NCBI GenBank assembly: GCA_022826485.1
Contig: JAJDUU010000044.1
Location: forward strand, 40,861-104,860
From: Chloroflexota bacterium
GTDB lineage: Bacteria > Chloroflexota > UBA11872
Direction of reading: 5' to 3'
DNA length: 64,000 bases
Shown: one piece after another, positions 41,959 through 50,753 of the stretch
How the letters are laid out: each line of letters starts with the position of its first letter
How positions within the stretch are numbered: the first letter of the stretch is position 1
Position numbers and translations under genes: made by a program
The notes under the pieces: generated by a model
Databases searched by the model: none
The model's input: only the letters and a program-made list of their open reading frames with translations
Told to the model about the DNA's origin: nothing

Positions 41959-42604
41959 TCACGAAAGATCATCGTTGACGATCACGAGATCGGCGGATTG
42001 CTCAGGTGTAGCTTCGGCAAAGTAGAGACGCTGCCCCGGTTGATAGCGAATCTCATACCGCCTTCGGGTGGCGCTGCGGGAGCTAAACAACGACGCGTCG
42101 CGAGATACCGTGCGCTCGAGCGCGGTGGCGAACGAGGTCTTCAGAAAAACAGTGAAGTCCCATGAGCGCACGAGTTCGGGCCGAAGAAGAAAGACGCCAT
42201 CGAATATCAAGACAGCGCGTCGATCGGCGGTCCGGACGTCTTGCCTAATCGGCTTGTCATCGCGATAGTCGAAAACCGCCGTGCGATATCGGCAGTTCCC
42301 GGCAGGGCCAAGAGGATCGAGCAAGGCCGTCACTAAGGCTCCGTTGTCGAACGAGTCTCGGTAGTAACCCTCTGATGATTCTTTCCCCCGGCGGTATCGT
42401 TCCGCTCGATTTCTGTGAAACCGGTCGATTGAAGCGCGGATCACCGGACGTCCGAGCGACATGAGCGGTTCGACCAGCTCGTTCGCCAACGATGTCTTGC
42501 CGGCTCCATCGACTCCGTCAATGGCAACGCGGGTTTGGATGCTGGAGCTTGAGCGAGTGGATGATGACCGCCAGTTCGCGAATCACTGCAGATCGGTCAC
42601 TCAC
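41959..42604 (-). pseudogene. Uridine-kinase-like P-loop protein, frameshifted
   Basis: Two frames together give one about 215-aa protein. The first starts at GTG 42604 with a GAGGAG ribosome site and reads SDRSAVIRELAVIIHSLKLQHP; the second continues TRVAIDGVDGAGKTSLA with Walker A, then IRASIDRFHRNR...EGYYRDSFD and VLIFDGVFLLRPEL, typical of uridine kinase-like proteins. A single extra A in the AAA run at about 42534-42536 separates them. It is either a broken gene or a sequencing error; the rest of the frame is intact. Confidence 0.75.
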
Positions 42605-43205
42605 AGATGTTGGTCTCCTCAGTAGACCTGTCGCACACCATGGTTCCTGCTAGAAACTGAGATTCGCCCGATGAGGCCCAGCTATGCGGCAAGGTCATGT
42701 TAGCGGGCAAGAATTTCCCAGATCGCTGGTGGGCCTGAGGGGACGCTAGATGGCACCGTCTTCGAGATGTGGCTAGGCCACCAAACTTGACGGTAGACAG
42801 AACCATCGTCGAGATATCGCTGAGTCTGACAGGCTCACCGTAATCCGCCGCCCGGGCGACTATGGCTCACAGCAATGGCCGGCGCTACCGTCCATGATGG
42901 TGAGCCTCCGCCGCTTCTCTGTGCCCTACGAAGATCGGGCAGCGCCACCTTCCGGCGCATTGACAAAGAGCCTCCGCTTCAGCTAGTGTTGTGCTGGTTA
43001 AATAGAGGTTTATTGTGCTCCGTGCACGAGACGGAGACGGTTCTCGTTGCTCTTCGCGGGTAACACGCCGACCGTGGGCAATGGGGCATATCGATAGAAA
43101 GACGGCAGAGGTCGAATCCGAGAGGAATGGGTACGGTCTGGAATCGGCCTCCTAGCGAGCGGGCAAGAAGGCCCGCAGTGTCAACGCCGAGGAGGAGGTG
43201 ATTCG
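42605..43205. other. 600-bp region without a recognisable gene
   Basis: This stretch looks less GC-rich by eye than the flanking genes and has no reading frame with convincing start, codon pattern or homology. It probably contains the promoter for the adhesin operon (plus) and for the kinase-like gene (minus). A purine-rich GAGGAGGAGG stretch at its right end is the ribosome site of the next short frame. Confidence 0.5.
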
Positions 43206-43412
43206 ATGACTTTGACCGATGCCCTGTCAACGACGCGCCGCCTGCTGCGGGCGACCATGCCCGTTACCCTCCCGAACCTTCGTTCTAGCGCCGCCCGACT
43301 CCACACTCCTGCAACCCGCGCAGCCCGTCCGGGGCGCACGAGCAGGTTTCACGCATGGGTAGGTCGGCGTAACAGGAAGGCCCGGTTGTCGGCTCCGGGA
43401 CCAGGAGCATGA
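43206..43412 (+). CDS. Short Arg-rich frame upstream of the adhesin-like gene
   Basis: A 68-aa frame with a strong ribosome site (GAGGAGGAGGTG, 7-9 nt before ATG 43206) ending 6 bp before the adhesin start. The product is basic, without a signal peptide or known domain. Its value may be translational coupling of the next gene rather than the peptide itself. It could also be chance. Confidence 0.35.
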   Translation: MTLTDALSTTRRLLRATMPVTLPNLRSSAARLHTPATRAARPGRTSRFHAWVGRRNRKARLSAPGPGA

Positions 43413-43418
43413 GACGCT

Positions 43419-46400
43419 GTGTTACCCGATCGAGAACATAGGCCAACGTTCGCACGCCGCGGCGCGATACTGCTTCTCCTGTTGAGCGCCGGGCTGTTCG
43501 GCGCATTGCTCCTCCACGGCTCCGCGGTTGAGGCGCAGGCCCTCGAGAAGCCCGAAGCCGCCCAGTTAGTCAGGCTGCACCTGGGCGCCTTTCTGTTCTG
43601 GCACGAGTCTTCCGGGGCGGACGGCTACGAGATACAGACCCGCTCCCAGTCCGGCGGCACGTGGGGAAGCTGGGCCAGCATCAGCTACACCGGCACCACT
43701 CAACCGGCAACAGTGACCGGCCTCACCGCAGGGACCAAGTACCAGTGGAGGATACGGGCCACCAGCGGCAGTGAGCAGAGCGAATGGTCCGTGCACGACG
43801 ACGTAAATGACCTCGCCTACAACTGGACGGCCCAGTCCTTCGGGCGGAACATTGCCAACCCGGCTGTGTTGCAGTCGGCTGAACCCGCCGACCCGGGGGA
43901 GGTCACGGTGACGTGGACCCACGGCCCGGCGCGCTCCGGCGTCACCATCACCGGCTGGACTGTGGGCTACCGGCTGTTCTCTGAGCCGGTCAATCAGATC
44001 CGGCAGACAAGCCTGCTGGCCGCCTCCGCGACCACGGGCACCGTCACGGGCCTCACCGGAGGCGAGCAGTACGAGTTCTGGGTGCGGCCATACGTTGGAG
44101 GCGTTCCGGGACGAACGTCCAATGCTCGGGAAGCAACTCCGACGACGACTCCCCCCACCTCCACTCCGATACCCACGCAGTCCTCGGACGCGACGCTGCG
44201 GGCGCTGTCGGTCTCGGCGGGAAGCATCTCGCCGGCCTTCTCCTCCACCACCTACGCCTACACCGTGAGCGTGGCCTCTGGGGTCACGAGCACCACGGTC
44301 ACGCCAACGGTCAACCACTCCGCCGCAACGGTCACGGTCAACGGAACGACGGTCGCCAGCGGCTCGCCCAGCGGCTCCATCCCCCTGAACGTGGGCGCCA
44401 ACACCATCACCGTGCGGGTCACTGCGGAGAACGGCGCCGCCACCCAGGACTACACCGTCACCGTCACGCGGCAATCGGCCAACGCCGAGCTGTCGGCGCT
44501 GTCGGTCGGCGCCGCCACGAGCGCAGAGGCCACCTACTCGACGCAGACCCTGACGCCGGCCTTCGCCGCCGGCACCACGTCCTATGCGGCCACGGTGGGC
44601 AACGCCATGACCCACGCCAAGGTGACGCCCACGGTCAACCACTCCGCCGCAACGGTCACGGTCAACGGAACGATGGTCGCCAGCGGCTCCCCCAGCGGCC
44701 CCATCGCCCTGAACGTGGGCGACAACGTGATCACCGTGCGGGTCACGGCGGAGGACACGTCGAACACCAGGGACTACACCGTCACCATCACGCGGCAATC
44801 GCGCGACGCGGCGGTCGAAACTCCTGCCGCGCCGTCCGGCCTGACGGTCACGCCGTGCCCCCACTGCCTCTCCGCGACCTGGACCGCGCCGGGGGGAACG
44901 GTGAGCGGCTATGACGTGCACTACACGACCAAGTCGGCGGACGACCTGGCCGACGACGCGGAAGTGGGTTACTACCAGCACCCGCGCGCGGGGCGGATCG
45001 TCAACCGGCACCCGGGCCGGGGGTGGGTGACGCTCCCCAAGTTCGGCAAGGAACCCAAGTACGGCATCGGATACCTGCAGCCCGGCCAGGAATACCGGGT
45101 GCGGGTGCGGGCCTACAACAGCGACGGCGCCGGCCCCTGGGCCGTGGGCAAAGGCACGCCGTTGCAGGCGGCCCGCACCGTGACCCTGTCGGCGTCGCCG
45201 GAGCGGGTGCGTGAGGGCGACCCGGTGACCATCACCGCCACGGTGAAGTACAACGGCCGGCCGTCGCCGATCCAGGAGGACATGGACGTCCTGCTGCGCG
45301 TCCACCTGGACACGGCGGAGTCGAGCGACGTGGGGACGCTGGACCGCATCAGCATCGCCAAGTACACCTCCAGCGGCTCGGCCACCATTCAGACCCACCG
45401 GGACGGCGATGGGGACGACGAGACGTTCGCCGTGCTGATCCGCTCGATTCCCAAGCGCGACAAGGCGCGGGCGGGCCATCCGTCCATCGTCTGGGTGACC
45501 ATCACCGAGGGCGACCCGACGCCGCCGGAGCCGCCGGAGCCGGTGGTCCTGGTCCCCCAGGTGCAGGCCAGCGGCGGGGACGGGACGCTGCACCTGACGT
45601 GGAGCGACTCGTCCAGCGAGCACGACGGCTACCACGTGCACTACAAGCGGTCCACGGCCACGGACTGGGTAGACGCGGGGCACACGGGCATGGAGCGGAG
45701 CATGACCATCACGGGCTTGACCAACTCGGTGTCCTACGACGTGCGGGTGCGCCTCACCTTCCCCAACGGCACGGGCCGCTGGTCCGACGTGGTCACCGCC
45801 TCGCCGGAGGAGGCCGTCAAGCTGGGCGAGCCGAGGTCGCCCACGGTGAGCGGCTCGGGGGATGCCCCGCCGGAGCAGGAGGCGGCGGCCCAGCCCACCG
45901 CCGTGGCCCTCTCCCTGGACGCGTCCACGGTAAGCGAAAGCGCCGGGACGGCGACCCTCACGGCCACGCTGGACGCGCCCGCGCCGGACGGTGGCATCGG
46001 CGGGTTCCTGACTGCGGGCGCGGACGGCACGGCGTCCGAGAACATCGACTTCACCATGCCGCTCAGCATCTTCATTCCGGGCGGACAGCGCTCCGCGACG
46101 GCCACGGTCACCATCACCGACGACGATGTGGACGAAGCGGACGAAACGGTGGTGATCTCGGCGCTGTTCGACATGGGCTCCGCCGTCCTGGTAGACACCA
46201 TCACGCTCACCATCGCTGACGACGACACGTCGGACCAGGAGGAGGAGCAGCCCGCCAACCAACCGGCCACGGTGGCGTCAGCAATCGGCGACGTCTCCGG
46301 CCTGACCGTGGGAGACACGCGGGACGTGTCCCTGTCCGGCGTCTTCCACGACGCCGACGGCGATAGCCTGACCATCACCGCATCCTCCTCGGATAACGGC

Positions 46401-46868
46401 AAAGCCACGGTTTCGGTGGCGTCGGACGGGTCCACGCTCACCCTCACCGGGGTGGCCGAGGGCACGGCGACCGTCACGGTCACGGCCCAGGACAGCGACG
46501 GCAACCGGGTCAGCGACCGGTTCACCGTCACGGTGGAGGCCCCATCGCCGCCGCCGGAAGAGGAAACGGAATCTCCAGCCGGGGTGCCCACCGTGGCCCA
46601 GCCGCTGGCCGACATCAGTGTGAAAGGACCGATGCCGCGGGAGATCTCCCTAGCCGGCGTGTTCAACGACCCCGACGGTGACAGCCTGACCATCACCGCC
46701 GTATCGTCACACCACCACATAGCGACCATGTGGGTGTCGGTCGACGGCTCGACGCTGATGGTGGTGGGAATATCCACGGGCACGGCCACGATTACGGTGA
46801 CAGCCCGGGACGCCGACGGCAACGCGGTCAGCGACAAGTTCAAGGTGACGGTGTCACCGGCGTCGTAG
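43419..46868 (+). CDS. Large secreted adhesin-like multidomain beta protein
   Basis: A 1149-aa protein. A signal peptide (1-40, cleavage near VEAQA) is followed by two fibronectin III-like domains (about 45-240), two cadherin-like beta-sandwich domains (about 258-455) that share near-identical NHSAATVTVNG segments, a third fibronectin-like domain (470-590), a Calx-beta-like domain (590-705), a fourth fibronectin-like domain (710-805), a classic Calx-beta domain (825-935, ending TITDDDVDEADETV), and two dystroglycan-type cadherin-like repeats (about 950-1045 and 1060-1149). No anchor, sorting signal or enzyme domain is seen. Such arrays mediate adhesion or surface-layer building. Start GTG 43419. 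Confidence 0.88.
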   Translation: MLPDREHRPTFARRGAILLLLLSAGLFGALLLHGSAVEAQALEKPEAAQLVRLHLGAFLFWHESSGADGYEIQTRSQSGGTWGSWASISYTGTTQPATVTGLTAGTKYQWRIRATSGSEQSEWSVHDDVNDLAYNWTAQSFGRNIANPAVLQSAEPADPGEVTVTWTHGPARSGVTITGWTVGYRLFSEPVNQIRQTSLLAASATTGTVTGLTGGEQYEFWVRPYVGGVPGRTSNAREATPTTTPPTSTPIPTQSSDATLRALSVSAGSISPAFSSTTYAYTVSVASGVTSTTVTPTVNHSAATVTVNGTTVASGSPSGSIPLNVGANTITVRVTAENGAATQDYTVTVTRQSANAELSALSVGAATSAEATYSTQTLTPAFAAGTTSYAATVGNAMTHAKVTPTVNHSAATVTVNGTMVASGSPSGPIALNVGDNVITVRVTAEDTSNTRDYTVTITRQSRDAAVETPAAPSGLTVTPCPHCLSATWTAPGGTVSGYDVHYTTKSADDLADDAEVGYYQHPRAGRIVNRHPGRGWVTLPKFGKEPKYGIGYLQPGQEYRVRVRAYNSDGAGPWAVGKGTPLQAARTVTLSASPERVREGDPVTITATVKYNGRPSPIQEDMDVLLRVHLDTAESSDVGTLDRISIAKYTSSGSATIQTHRDGDGDDETFAVLIRSIPKRDKARAGHPSIVWVTITEGDPTPPEPPEPVVLVPQVQASGGDGTLHLTWSDSSSEHDGYHVHYKRSTATDWVDAGHTGMERSMTITGLTNSVSYDVRVRLTFPNGTGRWSDVVTASPEEAVKLGEPRSPTVSGSGDAPPEQEAAAQPTAVALSLDASTVSESAGTATLTATLDAPAPDGGIGGFLTAGADGTASENIDFTMPLSIFIPGGQRSATATVTITDDDVDEADETVVISALFDMGSAVLVDTITLTIADDDTSDQEEEQPANQPATVASAIGDVSGLTVGDTRDVSLSGVFHDADGDSLTITASSSDNGKATVSVASDGSTLTLTGVAEGTATVTVTAQDSDGNRVSDRFTVTVEAPSPPPEEETESPAGVPTVAQPLADISVKGPMPREISLAGVFNDPDGDSLTITAVSSHHHIATMWVSVDGSTLMVVGISTGTATITVTARDADGNAVSDKFKVTVSPAS

Positions 46869-47023
46869 GGCGCAGTTTACGCAGCCGCCATTGCCCAACC
46901 GTCCATGTGTGCGGCCTTCGGTTCCATTTGCTTTCGGTGCACAGCATATCTAGGTCCAGGCGTGATAAACCCTAAAAGCAAACTGATCCGATGAGCCGTT
47001 CTAGATTTGCGTCAGCGTGCCTC

Positions 47024-48154
47024 TTAACGGGTTGCTTGAGCCGCCATCGCCGCCAGCGTCAGCTCCTGCGCCCGCACGAGTTCGTCCTCCGTGTAGCACG
47101 AGAATACCGCCCTGGTGCCCTCGGCAATAATGCGCAGAGCAGCGGGAGGCATCGCCTCCATGGCAGTGGGGTCGGAGGAGAGGAGGGGCAGGAACTCGGA
47201 GTGCTCCACGGCGTAGTTAGCTATACAGTTGGCGGACTCCGCAGTGAGTTCGCCGAGGACGCCCTCGATGGCTGCTACGTAGAGCGACGCGATGGTCGCG
47301 GGTGAGAGGCAGTCCGCTGCGGGAGCGGCAGCCCTGACTCCGTCCAGCGGCTTGGCGGTGAGCAGAGTATTGATCTGCTGCTCGGAGAGGGTCTCACGCA
47401 TGCACGCTTCTTCGGCATCAGGAAGCACAGCGACAAGGTCTGCCCCCGTCAACGAGGAGGTGCTGTCGATGGCGGCGTACGCCTGTAGGCCGAGTCGGAA
47501 ACTCTCGGCATCCGTCAGGCAGTCCCAGTAGGCAAGGATGAATTCGTGCCTCTTACTGGTGTTGGTTGTCTCTTCTCCCTTCCACTCAACTCCCATCTGG
47601 ATGTAGGCGTTTTCAGGGTGTTGGAGCGAGAGGTCCGTGATGCACCTGCGAGTGTCCTCGGAGCGTCCACCAGCGAAGGCATCGTTGGCCGCGACAACGA
47701 ACAGCACGACGTTCTCCGATTCCATGCAGCCGATCAGGGGGGCGGTGGCTTCGGAGCTGCCGCTCTGCAGGAGCGGTGCGGCGAGGAGTATCCCGTAGAG
47801 GGTTTCACCGAAGGTGGCTCGGATGCAGTCCGTCTCCTCAGTGGAGAGCCGGTCCATCAGGTCCTTGAGGGTGGACGACTCGTCGATCACGAAGTCGCGC
47901 ATCGAGCCTGTCGGTTGAACCATATCCGACGTGGGGGAGGGGACAGGCGGTGCAGGGGTTGGCGTAGGGGTAGGCTCCGGTGTCGGGCTCGGCGCGGGGG
48001 TAGGCTCCGGTGTCGGGCTCGGCGTGGCAGTGGGCGAAAGCAGCGTGGCGGTGGGCGTAGGATCAGGTTCGCCCGCGCAGGCGGCGCTAACGGCAATCAG
48101 CGTGGCGAAAGCGACTACCAAGATAGCGAGTCTCGGTTTGACTGCGTGGGTCAT
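47024..48154 (-). CDS. Lipoprotein with two Cys-containing repeats
   Basis: A 376-aa predicted lipoprotein of unknown function. A signal (about 6-24) ends in lipobox VSAACAG. A Pro-Thr-rich spacer (about 28-85) leads to two homologous regions of about 80 aa: one begins TEETDCIRATFGETLYGILL and the other DAEEACMRETLSEQQINTLL. Each has three Cys at similar spacing (near the start, after GC/DC, and before the IxxxxxEH-like end). ATG 48154 is the natural start, but the frame is open upstream into a captured RiPP leader sequence to 48391. Confidence 0.7.
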   Translation of the reverse strand: MTHAVKPRLAILVVAFATLIAVSAACAGEPDPTPTATLLSPTATPSPTPEPTPAPSPTPEPTPTPTPAPPVPSPTSDMVQPTGSMRDFVIDESSTLKDLMDRLSTEETDCIRATFGETLYGILLAAPLLQSGSSEATAPLIGCMESENVVLFVVAANDAFAGGRSEDTRRCITDLSLQHPENAYIQMGVEWKGEETTNTSKRHEFILAYWDCLTDAESFRLGLQAYAAIDSTSSLTGADLVAVLPDAEEACMRETLSEQQINTLLTAKPLDGVRAAAPAADCLSPATIASLYVAAIEGVLGELTAESANCIANYAVEHSEFLPLLSSDPTAMEAMPPAALRIIAEGTRAVFSCYTEDELVRAQELTLAAMAAQATR

Positions 48155-48391
48155 CGTTGTTTCCGTATTTCTGGCAAATAGTCGAAGCGACGGTGCCTGG
48201 GCGAGTTGACCATCTAGGTGGGCCGTGGTGGCGCTGTCCTCGTGCACCACAACGTCGAACCCGTCCGGTTTGGTCGCCCCGGTTTCGGAGGAGATGGCTT
48301 CTTTGGGATCGGCGATGAGGCGGGTGCGGAAATCGCCGTCCTCGTCTGCCCTGCTCAGAATCCGGTCCTTTATTTCGGTAGCCGTTGTCAT
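48155..48391 (-). pseudogene. Truncated NHLP-type leader peptide fused in frame to the lipoprotein gene
   Basis: From ATG 48391 the frame reads MTTATEIKDRILSRADEDG and continues through RLIADPKEAISSETGA to HEDSATT, closely matching the precursor at 63768 over about 55 residues. Homology then stops before the Gly-Gly site, and unrelated codons run without a stop into the lipoprotein at 48154. It is thus a leader without a core. It could be translated as an N-terminal extension that would mask the lipoprotein signal, or only provide a promoter. Confidence 0.8.
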
Positions 48392-48534
48392 GAGTTTCCG
48401 CCCTCCATCACTCAACATTCCGATATGTAATAAGGCACCATCAACATGCACTCTACCACGGATATATGATTTTACTGTGACTTTTCGGGTCTCTTGTCGT
48501 GACCGATTGTGACTCTCCACCGACGCTGACATAA

Positions 48535-48780
48535 TTGTCCCCGGCTAACGCCGAATCCTACGGCCAATCCCACGGCCCCGGAGGACGACCTCCGCGGTCG
48601 CATCAAGGTGATAAGTTGGGCCGATCGATACCAGACAACGATGCCGCCCTGCCTGACGAGATCTACGGCGAGCGCTATGTGGGCGTGTCGGACGGGGCGA
48701 CGACCGTCACGGTGACGGCCCGGGACGCCGACGGCAACGAGGTCAGCGACGAGTTCGAGGTGACGGTCGCTCCCGGAGGC
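48535..48780 (+). pseudogene. Chimeric relic: methyltransferase N-terminus joined to adhesin repeat
   Basis: From 48535 to about 48678 the frame matches the first about 45 codons of the methyltransferase at 63635 (PANAE, HGPGG, DEIYGERYV). The next 34 codons match the last repeat of the adhesin (TVTVTARDADGN, VSDEFEVTV). The start is TTG where the intact gene has ATG. Then an IS fragment on the other strand takes over. This records at least two recombination events. Confidence 0.8.
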
Positions 48781-48967
48781 CTGCCCAGCCCTCCGCGGCA
48801 TAGCGCCCCCACCAGCGATAGCCGGTCGCGCGGCCCGCGCCGATCGCCTGGGCGGCCGCGCCGGGGCTCAGGCCCGTCAACATGGCCGTGACCGCACGAC
48901 AGCGCGTTTCGACCGAATAGCGCATGCGGCGGGGCCGTCCAGTAGCATCAGCCATCGGAACCTCCAT
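48743..48967 (-). pseudogene. IS481-like transposase, N-terminal fragment
   Basis: About 60 residues from ATG 48967 match the helix-turn-helix region of IS481-type transposases: YSVETRCRAVTAMLTGLSPG, then AGRATGYRWWGRYAAEGWAGL and the RERPS end. The catalytic DDE core is missing; the frame runs into relic adhesin sequence. A C-terminal transposase fragment at 60246-60437 could come from the same kind of element. Confidence 0.75.
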
Positions 48968-49061
48968 CGGGATCTGGATTGCTTGGTAGCCCCAGTCTCG
49001 GTGGAGGTTCCGCTACTGTCAGGTGTCTCGCAGGTGTGTAGTCACTACACCTAGGCATCGC

Positions 49062-49205
49062 CTAATGACTCCGTCTCGGTTTCGGGGGCCGCGGCAGGCG
49101 GTAGACGGCGAGCTGATTGAGGCCGAGATGGCCGTCGGCGACGTACCGGGCGGCGATAGTCTTCACCGCGGCCACGTTCTTGCGGATGGTGGCGGGGTTG
49201 ACTGG
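49062..49205 (-). pseudogene. Tyrosine recombinase fragment (core-binding domain)
   Basis: A 46-residue stretch (NPATIRKNVAAVKTIAARYV, then GHLGLNQLAVYRLPRPPKP) has the helix pattern of the SAM-like core-binding domain of phage-type integrases, where a long helix is followed by NPxxxxRLPRPP. There is no catalytic domain with Arg-His-Arg-Tyr. It is preceded on the same strand by a tRNA 3'-end-like fragment. Confidence 0.5.
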
Positions 49206-49247
49206 CTTTGCGGGCGTGGCGGACCGAAAGTCCGGCGTCCGGCGTTT

Positions 49248-49282
49248 GGGTGGCGGGATTTGAACTCGCGACCTCCTGAACC
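49248..49282 (-). pseudogene. tRNA 3'-end-like fragment
   Basis: Read on the minus strand, AGGAGGTCGCGAGTTCAAAT followed by CCCGCCACCC has the variable loop, T-arm and acceptor-end layout of a tRNA 3' half, with one mismatch in the T-stem. It differs from the tRNA-Thr repeat, so it marks another integration event. It lies next to the integrase fragment. Confidence 0.55.
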
Positions 49283-49482
49283 ATTGCCAGGTGCGCACAC
49301 GACCCTGGTGGAGATCCAACGCAACTACGACGAAGCGGTGTGGACAATCGCGCGTGATGGAATTCCTATTGCAGCGAGCTTCCGGTCACTTGGTGATCGC
49401 TGAGCGCGATTCCTGACCCATTCGGGTCGTTTGAACGTTCTCCGAAGCCGACCGAGAAGCCGGCTGGAGCCCCGCGAAAACC

Positions 49483-49551
49483 CACCACACCATAATTTTG
49501 TGCGTTTTGCTCGGGGTCCCCAGGTAATTGCCACAGCGCTGGCAGCGAAAT
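49483..49551 (+). repeat. 69-bp repeat, copy A (island centre)
   Basis: It begins CACCACACCATAATT and ends GCCACAGCGCTGGCAGCGAA; about 80% identical by eye to 62351-62419, which directly adjoins the right tRNA repeat. The ACACCAT and CCACAGCGCT motifs recur near both ends (about 41140-41175 and 62516-62556), suggesting recombinase arm sites or an old element end. Confidence 0.7.
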
Positions 49552-49709
49552 AGTTGTGATGCTCCTTTTGGGTGTGGAGTGGACGCCCCGATCCGCGTCC
49601 GACGCCCCACGACACCCTGCCGCCGCTCCGGCGCTCTGGCACCCTGATTAATCAGAGCTTTCCTAAACTACAATTCCCGTGCGCCGCTTCTGGAATCTCG
49701 ATCTCGGTC

Positions 49710-50753
49710 ATGCAACCTGAGCCGGTTCCCACCGCCTTCGTCGGCCTGGGCGGTCGCGGCATGCGCTACCTCCGCGCCTCGCATTTGATCGGCGGCTTCA
49801 CGCCCGTCGCTTTGGTGGACACGGACGCGGAGCGGTTTGGCGAGGCCCGCGAGTTCACTGACCTGCCCGAGCTCGCTTGCCACGCCTCGCTCGCCGCCGC
49901 GCTGCAGGCGCATGAGATTGCGGCCGTCTTCGTCGGTGCGCCGGCGTCGGCGCACGCCGCCATCATCTTGGAGGCCGTCAGGGCCGGGGCGCACGTCTTC
50001 ACCGAGACGCCGTTCACCACCGAGTACGCCGATGCCGCCGAGGCCGTGAAGATCGCCGCGGCGAAGGGCCTGGCGATCGTGGTCGCCCAGCAGTACCGGC
50101 TCGCGGCGGTGGAACGCACCATCGCGAAACTCTTGGCGCAGGGCGCGTTGGGAGGGGTCGGCTTCGGATACCTGCGGCACGATCTGCCTGCACGCGAGGC
50201 GGCCGTCGAGGACGGGACTTCGCGACTCTGGCGGGCAGACGTCCACACCATCGATTCGCTCATCGCGATGATGCCCGGGAGTCCCACGCGCGTCTTTGGC
50301 CGCCTCTTTTCGCCAGGATTCAGCGATGCCGCGGCGCCCAGCTCGCTGCAGGCGACGCTCGAATTCGACGACGGTTCCGTGGTCCAATACTTGTCCAGCT
50401 TCGAATCGCACCTGCCCAGCTATAGATTTCAGATCGACTGCGAAGCCGCAACCTTGGTGCACCGCGCCGCGCATCCGGGGCGCGGTGACGACGCGGCCGA
50501 GCTGATCCAGATTGCGCCCAACGGCAGCTCGCAACCGGTGACGCTCGATACGAGCTACGACGACGCCTGGTTAGAGGAGACCCTCGCCATCTTCTTCAGG
50601 GACTCCTTCCGGTTGGGCAAAGAGCCTGCCAGCAGCGGGCGTAACAATCTGGCCACCATGGCCGTGCTGCAGGCGCTGCTGTGCAGTTCCGAGACCGGGG
50701 AGGCGATTGACGTCGCGGATGTCGCGCCGGAGGCCATTCATGAGCGTGGCTGA
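49710..50753 (+). CDS. Gfo/Idh/MocA-family oxidoreductase (island copy)
   Basis: A 347-aa protein with Rossmann motif GLGGRGMRYL (about residues 12-21) and the family segment AGAHVFTETPFTTEYADA, in which the usual EKP is ETP, losing the lysine thought to be catalytic. QQYRLAAVERTIAKLLAQG and DVHTIDSLIAMMPG place the rest. It may be a diverged or regulatory member. ATG 49710; overlaps the following broken paralogue by 14 bp. Confidence 0.85.
   Translation: MQPEPVPTAFVGLGGRGMRYLRASHLIGGFTPVALVDTDAERFGEAREFTDLPELACHASLAAALQAHEIAAVFVGAPASAHAAIILEAVRAGAHVFTETPFTTEYADAAEAVKIAAAKGLAIVVAQQYRLAAVERTIAKLLAQGALGGVGFGYLRHDLPAREAAVEDGTSRLWRADVHTIDSLIAMMPGSPTRVFGRLFSPGFSDAAAPSSLQATLEFDDGSVVQYLSSFESHLPSYRFQIDCEAATLVHRAAHPGRGDDAAELIQIAPNGSSQPVTLDTSYDDAWLEETLAIFFRDSFRLGKEPASSGRNNLATMAVLQALLCSSETGEAIDVADVAPEAIHERG

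Noticed and set aside
43566..46262. 898-codon open frame antisense to the adhesin-like gene
   Set aside because: It arises from the high GC third-position bias of the sense gene; its translation is low-complexity Arg/Gly/Val with no signal or domain.
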